From Hyphomicrobiales bacterium (GTDB taxonomy: Bacteria > Pseudomonadota > Alphaproteobacteria > Rhizobiales > Rhizobiaceae), in NCBI GenBank assembly GCA_900470805.1, contig UCCA01000050.1, forward strand, positions 1 through 64,000: 64,000 nucleotides of DNA. Direction: 5' to 3'. Shown in pieces: positions 59,619 to 64,000 of the stretch (its first letter is position 1; each line of letters starts with the position of its first letter). Both the position numbers and the translations under genes were made by a program. The notes below the pieces were generated by a model. The model made no database searches. It saw nothing but the letters and a program-made list of their open reading frames with translations, and was not told where the DNA came from.

Positions 59619-62357
59619 TTATTGAATATCGAGCAGACGTTCAAGATAGCGCCGTTCCATCTCCTGTGAAGGGTTGTTGCCCAGCTTTTCACGGATGGCG
59701 TCGAGGATTTCGCGGGCGCGCTGGACGTCGATCTCGTCGGGCACCTTCACTTGGTCGCCGAAATCGGGACCATCGGCGCGACGCGGGCGGCCCAGCGGGT
59801 CGCGGCCGTTCTGGTTGCCCTGGCCGACCTGGCCCTGCGGTCCCTGACCCTGGCCTTGCTGGCCCTGCTGACCCTGTTGCGCCTGCATCATCTGGTTCAT
59901 CATGTCGCGCGCGCCCTGGCGCAGCGCTTCGAGCGCACGGCCCTGGCCCTGGATCGCCGGCTCGCCGCGGCCTTGGCCGAGCTCGCGACCGGCGCCTTCC
60001 ATCTCGCGCTGTGCCTGGCCGAAGCCGGGGCCGGGCTTCATGCCCATGTCGCCGAGGCCCTTCTGCATCTCGCCCAGCTGTTTTCCGAGCTGGTCCTGCC
60101 GCTCGCGCAGCTGCTTCAGGGCGTCGCGCAACTGCTGCTCGGTCATCTGGTCCGACGGCTGCTGTCCCTGCTGTCCATTTTGGCCCTGCTGTTCGTTTTG
60201 GCCCTGCTGGTTCTGTTGACCCTGCTGCTGGTCCTGCGGCATGCCGTCATTGTCCATCGGCATGTCGTTCAAGGAGGGGTCGTTCATGCCCATATCAGGG
60301 TCCATGCCCTGATCCATGCCGGGGTCGCCGCGCTGCATGCGGTCCTTCAGCTGCTGGTCGAGCTTGAAGGTCTCTTCCATCAGCTTCTGCTGGTCGCGCA
60401 GGATCTGGCCCAGCTTGTCCATCTGCTGGCGCATCTGGCTGTTGTCCTGGCCCTGCTGCTGCTGACCGCGCTGCGGTCGGCCGGCCTGCATGTTGTTCAT
60501 CATCCGCTGCAGTTCCGACAGCATCTGCTGGGCGGCGTCGCGGTTGCCGGAGCGGGCGAGGTTTTCGATCTGGTCCATCATCCGCTCCAGATCCTGCTGG
60601 CGGATGACGTTCTGGGCGTTCTGGTTGGGCTGCATCGGCGCGTTCTGCATGCGCTGTGCCAGTTCCTTCATGTAGTCCTGCATCGCCTTGCGCAGCTCGT
60701 CCATGAGCTTCTTGACCTCGGCATCCGGCGCATTGCGCTGCAGGGCGTCAGCAAGGTTCTGCTGGGCGTTGCGCAGGTTGCGCTCGGCCTGCGAGAGCTC
60801 GCCATCCTCCATGCCGACCGCAATGTCCCAGAGGTAGTCGGCGGTGTCCTTCAGCGCCTCGTCACCCCTGGCAAGCTTCATGCGCTGGCGAGCGGATTCG
60901 ATCAGCAGGTAGTTGGTGAGACTGGGGATCGTCTCTTCCGGGCGCAGCGTCAGCGCCTCGTTCAGCGCGATCGCCTCGGGCACCTTGCGGGTGTCGAGTG
61001 CGAAGGTCTGGCGCTCCTCGGCGACGGCTGCGGCCAGCGGCTCGCTGAAGGGGCGCGACGGCAGGGTCATCTCGTGCGGCGGGCTGCGGCCGGTCTGGCC
61101 GGCGGCGTCCTTGGCGATGAGGGTGATGCGCACGCGCTTGCCGGCGAGCGGATGCTCGGTGAGGTTTTTGCTGGTCAGCCCCTTGGCGTCGCGGGCGTTG
61201 CGGCGGGGAACGTCGAGCTTATAGTCCGGAAGCGGATAGAGCGGCGTGGCCTGGGCATCGGTCTCGACGGGCACGATCTCGGCGGAGGCTTCCTGGACGC
61301 CGTAATCGTCCTTGATGGTGAAGCCGATCTCCAGCGCGCCGTTGACCGTCTGCTTCGGCAGGCCGTTGAAGGCGATTTCAGGCGCCTTGTCGGGGATGAC
61401 GTCGAAGGCCCACTTGCGGCCGTTGACCTCGAGCGTGCCGTTCTCCTCGAGCTTCATCAGATGCGTGCTGGCCGTGGGTGCGGCGGCGGGCTGCTGGCCG
61501 GCGGGTGGAGGCGCTGCCGGCTGCGCGTTCGGCGCGGCGGCAGCGGCGGCTTCGGTGGCCGCGATCTCGACCGACTGGCCATCAGCCTTGGAGAACACCA
61601 CCTTCTCGTCGGCCTTGCCGCCGCTGACGCGCACTGTCAGGTTCGACAGCTGTGGGATCTTGATGGCGGCCTGCTCGGTGCCTGTTGCCGTGAGATAGAC
61701 CGGCGGGCGGCCGGTATAGGCGGGCGGCGTGACCCAGGCGTCGATGCGCACGGCCGGATCGGTCGCCTGCGGCTCGGGGCGGGCCTGCAGGGCGTCGCCG
61801 ATGCTGCCGCCGTTGGTCGACAGCGAATAGCCGAAAGCGATGGCGATGAGCAGTGCCGGGATGACGCGCAGCGCCCAGCGGTCGTGGGCGGCGATGTCGG
61901 GCTGCGGGAAGCCGGCGTCCAGCGTGGCGATCTTCTCGGCCATGCGGGTCTGGTGTTCGCGCCACAAAGCGCGGGCAAACGGCGTGTCGAAGGCCGGCTC
62001 GTCTTCCTGCACGGCAACCGGCTGGTGCGGCAGGTCATTGCGCTCCTCAAGCAACCGATCGGCGGCGGCCGAGGTCGGCCAGGTCAGCTTGCGAAACGGA
62101 AAGAGTGTGGCGAGGAAGCCGAGGCCGAAGCCGAGCAGCAGAAGGATGCGCAGCCAGTCAGGCACGATGCGGAAGATGCCGAACCAGGAGGCGGCCAGAT
62201 AAAGCGCCACCACGGAGACGACGGGCATCAACAGCGGCAGCAACTGTTCGAACAGCAACACGCATTGCGCCGTCAGGCGTTTCGCCGCAACCAGCCGCGC
62301 CAAGGACGGCCTCAGGGCAAAAGCACCTTTTTTCTCGCTGCTGGCGCTGTTCTTCAA
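59619..62357 (-). CDS. DUF4175/TIGR02302-type large membrane protein
   Basis: 912-aa protein with two to three N-terminal transmembrane segments (about residues 40-90, and about 165-185) and a large periplasmic part with beta-rich domains. A strongly Gln/Asn/Gly/Met-rich repeat-like region (about 590-860, with QQGQQNQQGQNEQQG-type runs) precedes a charged C-terminal helix. It matches the DUF4175/TIGR02302 family found in alphaproteobacteria next to lysA. Function is unknown. The low-complexity part suggests a flexible or oligomerising region. Confidence 0.85.
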   Translation of the reverse strand: MKNSASSEKKGAFALRPSLARLVAAKRLTAQCVLLFEQLLPLLMPVVSVVALYLAASWFGIFRIVPDWLRILLLLGFGLGFLATLFPFRKLTWPTSAAADRLLEERNDLPHQPVAVQEDEPAFDTPFARALWREHQTRMAEKIATLDAGFPQPDIAAHDRWALRVIPALLIAIAFGYSLSTNGGSIGDALQARPEPQATDPAVRIDAWVTPPAYTGRPPVYLTATGTEQAAIKIPQLSNLTVRVSGGKADEKVVFSKADGQSVEIAATEAAAAAAPNAQPAAPPPAGQQPAAAPTASTHLMKLEENGTLEVNGRKWAFDVIPDKAPEIAFNGLPKQTVNGALEIGFTIKDDYGVQEASAEIVPVETDAQATPLYPLPDYKLDVPRRNARDAKGLTSKNLTEHPLAGKRVRITLIAKDAAGQTGRSPPHEMTLPSRPFSEPLAAAVAEERQTFALDTRKVPEAIALNEALTLRPEETIPSLTNYLLIESARQRMKLARGDEALKDTADYLWDIAVGMEDGELSQAERNLRNAQQNLADALQRNAPDAEVKKLMDELRKAMQDYMKELAQRMQNAPMQPNQNAQNVIRQQDLERMMDQIENLARSGNRDAAQQMLSELQRMMNNMQAGRPQRGQQQQGQDNSQMRQQMDKLGQILRDQQKLMEETFKLDQQLKDRMQRGDPGMDQGMDPDMGMNDPSLNDMPMDNDGMPQDQQQGQQNQQGQNEQQGQNGQQGQQPSDQMTEQQLRDALKQLRERQDQLGKQLGEMQKGLGDMGMKPGPGFGQAQREMEGAGRELGQGRGEPAIQGQGRALEALRQGARDMMNQMMQAQQGQQGQQGQGQGPQGQVGQGNQNGRDPLGRPRRADGPDFGDQVKVPDEIDVQRAREILDAIREKLGNNPSQEMERRYLERLLDIQ

Positions 62358-62518
62358 TCCGGTCTCCGCGATCTGGCGTTGGGGGCAGAGGGGGCTTCCG
62401 GCGATTGCTGGGCAATTCGCTCTTGGCCAAGGATAACAGTCTTTGTGGCGAAGGCGAGGGCAAGCGCCGGCGAATGCCGGTTTTTACACCTCCGGTCGCC
62501 AAAAAGTGATTGCTGTCC

Positions 62519-63787
62519 TCAGTCGAGCCAGGCGGGGACACTGTCGAGCGCGATCAGCTCCTCATAGGTCCGGCGCGGACGAATGACATGGAAATCGCTG
62601 CCCTTGACCAGCACTTCTGGCACCAGCAGGCGGCTATTGTAGGTGCCGGCCTGCACGGCGCCATAGGCGCCGGCGGAGCTGACGGCGATGAGATCGCCGG
62701 ATTTCGGCATCGCCATCTCGCGGTCGAGCGCCAGGTAGTCGCCGGTTTCGCAGACCGGGCCGACGACATCAGCCTTGATGCGCGGTGCTGACGCGGCGGA
62801 AATCACCACCGGACGGATCTCGTGGTAGGCCTCGTAGAGCGTCGGGCGGATCAGGTCGTTCATGGCGGCATCGACGATGACGAAGGTCTTTTCGCCGCCG
62901 TCCTTCACGTAAAGCACTTCCGTGACCAGGATGCCGGCATTGCCGACGATCAGGCGGCCGGGCTCCATGACGATCTTGCAGTTCAGTTCGCGCAGCTGGT
63001 TCTTGACGATCGCGGCATAGGCGTCGGGCAGCGGCGGCGGGTTGTTGTCGTCCTTGTAGGGAATGCCGAGACCGCCGCCGATATCGACGTGGTGGATCTC
63101 GTGTCCATCGGCGCGCAGCGTGGTGACCAGTTCGCGCAGCAGCTTGAAAGCGTCGTCGAAAGGCTGCAGCTCGGTGATCTGGCTGCCGATATGCATGTCG
63201 ATGCCGTTGGCCTCGATGCCGGGCAAAGCGGCGGCGCGGGCGTAAACGGCGCGGGCACGCTCCCAGGAGATGCCGAACTTGTTTTCCTTCTTGCCGGTCG
63301 AGATCTTCGCATGGGTGCGGGCATCAACATCGGGATTGATGCGGAAGGAGACGGGGGCTCGTCTGCCGGCCTTGACGGCGCGCTGGTTGAGGATCTCGAG
63401 CTCAGGCTCGGATTCGACGTTGAAGCAGTAGATGCCGGCTTCCAGCGCATAGTCCATCTCATGCGGGGTCTTGCCGACGCCGGAAAACATGATGCGGCTG
63501 GCCGGGATGCCTGCTGCCAGCGCGCGGCGCAGCTCGCCTTCGGAGACCACGTCGATGCCGGCGCCGAGATTGCCCAGCGTCTTCAACACGGCCTGGTTCG
63601 AATTGGCCTTCATGGCGTAGCAGACCATCGAATCGACATCGCTGAAGGCCTGCGCGAACACCTTGTAGTGGCGCTCCAGCGTGGCCGTCGAATAGATGTA
63701 GAAAGGCGTGCCGACAGCCTTGGCAATTTCCGGAACGGGGACGTTCTCGGCGTAGAGGATGCCGTCGCGATACTCGAAATGGTTCAC
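62519..63787 (-). CDS. lysA: Diaminopimelate decarboxylase
   Basis: 422-aa PLP enzyme for the final step of lysine synthesis. The PLP lysine is Lys60 in CYAMKANSN, followed by GAGIDVVSEGEL and HIGSQI, with active-site residues in EPGRLIVGNAG. CETGDYLA holds the substrate-contacting Cys. The alanine-racemase-like fold is full-length. Start MNHFEYRDG is 12 bases after the LptM-like stop. Confidence 0.96.
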   Translation of the reverse strand: MNHFEYRDGILYAENVPVPEIAKAVGTPFYIYSTATLERHYKVFAQAFSDVDSMVCYAMKANSNQAVLKTLGNLGAGIDVVSEGELRRALAAGIPASRIMFSGVGKTPHEMDYALEAGIYCFNVESEPELEILNQRAVKAGRRAPVSFRINPDVDARTHAKISTGKKENKFGISWERARAVYARAAALPGIEANGIDMHIGSQITELQPFDDAFKLLRELVTTLRADGHEIHHVDIGGGLGIPYKDDNNPPPLPDAYAAIVKNQLRELNCKIVMEPGRLIVGNAGILVTEVLYVKDGGEKTFVIVDAAMNDLIRPTLYEAYHEIRPVVISAASAPRIKADVVGPVCETGDYLALDREMAMPKSGDLIAVSSAGAYGAVQAGTYNSRLLVPEVLVKGSDFHVIRPRRTYEELIALDSVPAWLD

Positions 63788-63799
63788 TGGAGTGGCCTG

Positions 63800-63994
63800 T
63801 TACAGAAGGGGATCGAGGATGAAGGGCTTGTCCGCAACGCCCGGCTGTTTCGTCGGCTTGGACGAATCGCCACCCTTCGTTGCCTGCACGCTCGGCGGAT
63901 CGAGATCGCCCTTGCGACCGCATCCGGCAACGGCAAGGCCGATCACGGCGAAAACAACCGTCAGGCGGATGAGCTGCGGCAAACTGGTCTGCAT
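63800..63994 (-). CDS. LptM-like small lipoprotein
   Basis: 64-aa lipoprotein: signal peptide with lipobox VAGC (Cys25), then GRKGDLDPP, the hallmark of the YifL/LptM family, which assists maturation of the LPS translocon LptD. The short tail ends PFILDPLL. It lies between lysA and, beyond the window edge, probably argH, the usual rhizobial order. The start codon is 6 bases from the window edge and is likely correct. Confidence 0.85.
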   Translation of the reverse strand: MQTSLPQLIRLTVVFAVIGLAVAGCGRKGDLDPPSVQATKGGDSSKPTKQPGVADKPFILDPLL

Positions 63995-64000
63995 GGAATT

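Noticed and set aside
59751..62567. 938-codon plus-strand frame opposite the DUF4175 gene
   Set aside because: Leu/Val/His-rich mirror of a Gln-rich coding region; no ribosome site and no recognisable domain.

Overview
The window comes from an alphaproteobacterium of the order Rhizobiales, most likely family Rhizobiaceae (Rhizobium, Agrobacterium or Sinorhizobium relatives). The grounds are high GC, mdh-sucCDAB linked to sdhCDAB and lpdA, an F1-only ATP synthase operon (atpHAGDC), hemC and hemD divergent from tsaD-gpsA, a CpdR-type receiver protein, an Omp19/Inh-type lipoprotein and RIME-like palindromic repeats. I identified no species. I saw no rRNA, tRNA, CRISPR array, prophage or complete insertion sequence.

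Layout. 1-7.6 kb is a mostly minus-strand block: RidA-like (cut by the window edge), a class I glutamine amidotransferase, TerB-like, HemY-like, a mitofilin-domain protein, hemD and hemC. Two plus-strand genes (winged-helix/nucleotidyltransferase and HEPN-like) sit inside it. 7.6-11.1 kb runs the other way: tsaD, gpsA, YciI, an EVE protein and an ETF-beta-type methyltransferase. 11.7-29.8 kb is a TCA cluster: sdhC, sdhD, sdhA, a VapBC-type toxin-antitoxin pair, sdhB, an Omp19-like lipoprotein, zapE, mdh, sucC, sucD, sucA, sucB, four small accessory genes and lpdA. An orphan ParD-like gene follows the lpdA terminator.

30-38 kb holds DUF2867, TraB/GumN, xerC, a phospholipid-type acyltransferase, a RecF/OLD-like ATPase, priA and a small membrane protein. 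38.2-43.2 kb is atpHAGDC, closed by a clear terminator. 43.3-54.6 kb is mixed: an SDR, an ArsR regulator, a cupin, gloB, a methyltransferase, hisC-tyrA, a DUF2125 protein, chaC, plsC, a quinone-reductase-like protein with a divergent LysR regulator, and a YdcF protein. 54.7-64 kb has ftsX-ftsE, a membrane protein, hpt, cpdR, two small unknowns, a large DUF4175/TIGR02302 protein, lysA and an LptM-like lipoprotein.

How it fits together. Most of the window is core metabolism: TCA cycle and 2-oxoglutarate dehydrogenase, respiratory complex II, ATP synthase F1, tetrapyrrole, aromatic amino acid and lysine synthesis, and cell division. The accessory signal is three antitoxin- or toxin-antitoxin-like insertions next to or inside core operons: nucleotidyltransferase/HEPN within the hem block, VapBC between sdhA and sdhB, and a solitary ParD after lpdA. 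The HEPN-like protein is the most unusual: its R-x4-H-x-Y site reads K-x4-H-x-S. Other points of note are a perfect CtrA-type site (TTAA-N7-TTAAC) at 11747, a 23-bp tandem repeat that lengthens an oxidoreductase C-terminus, and strong hairpins inside the suc and atp operons.
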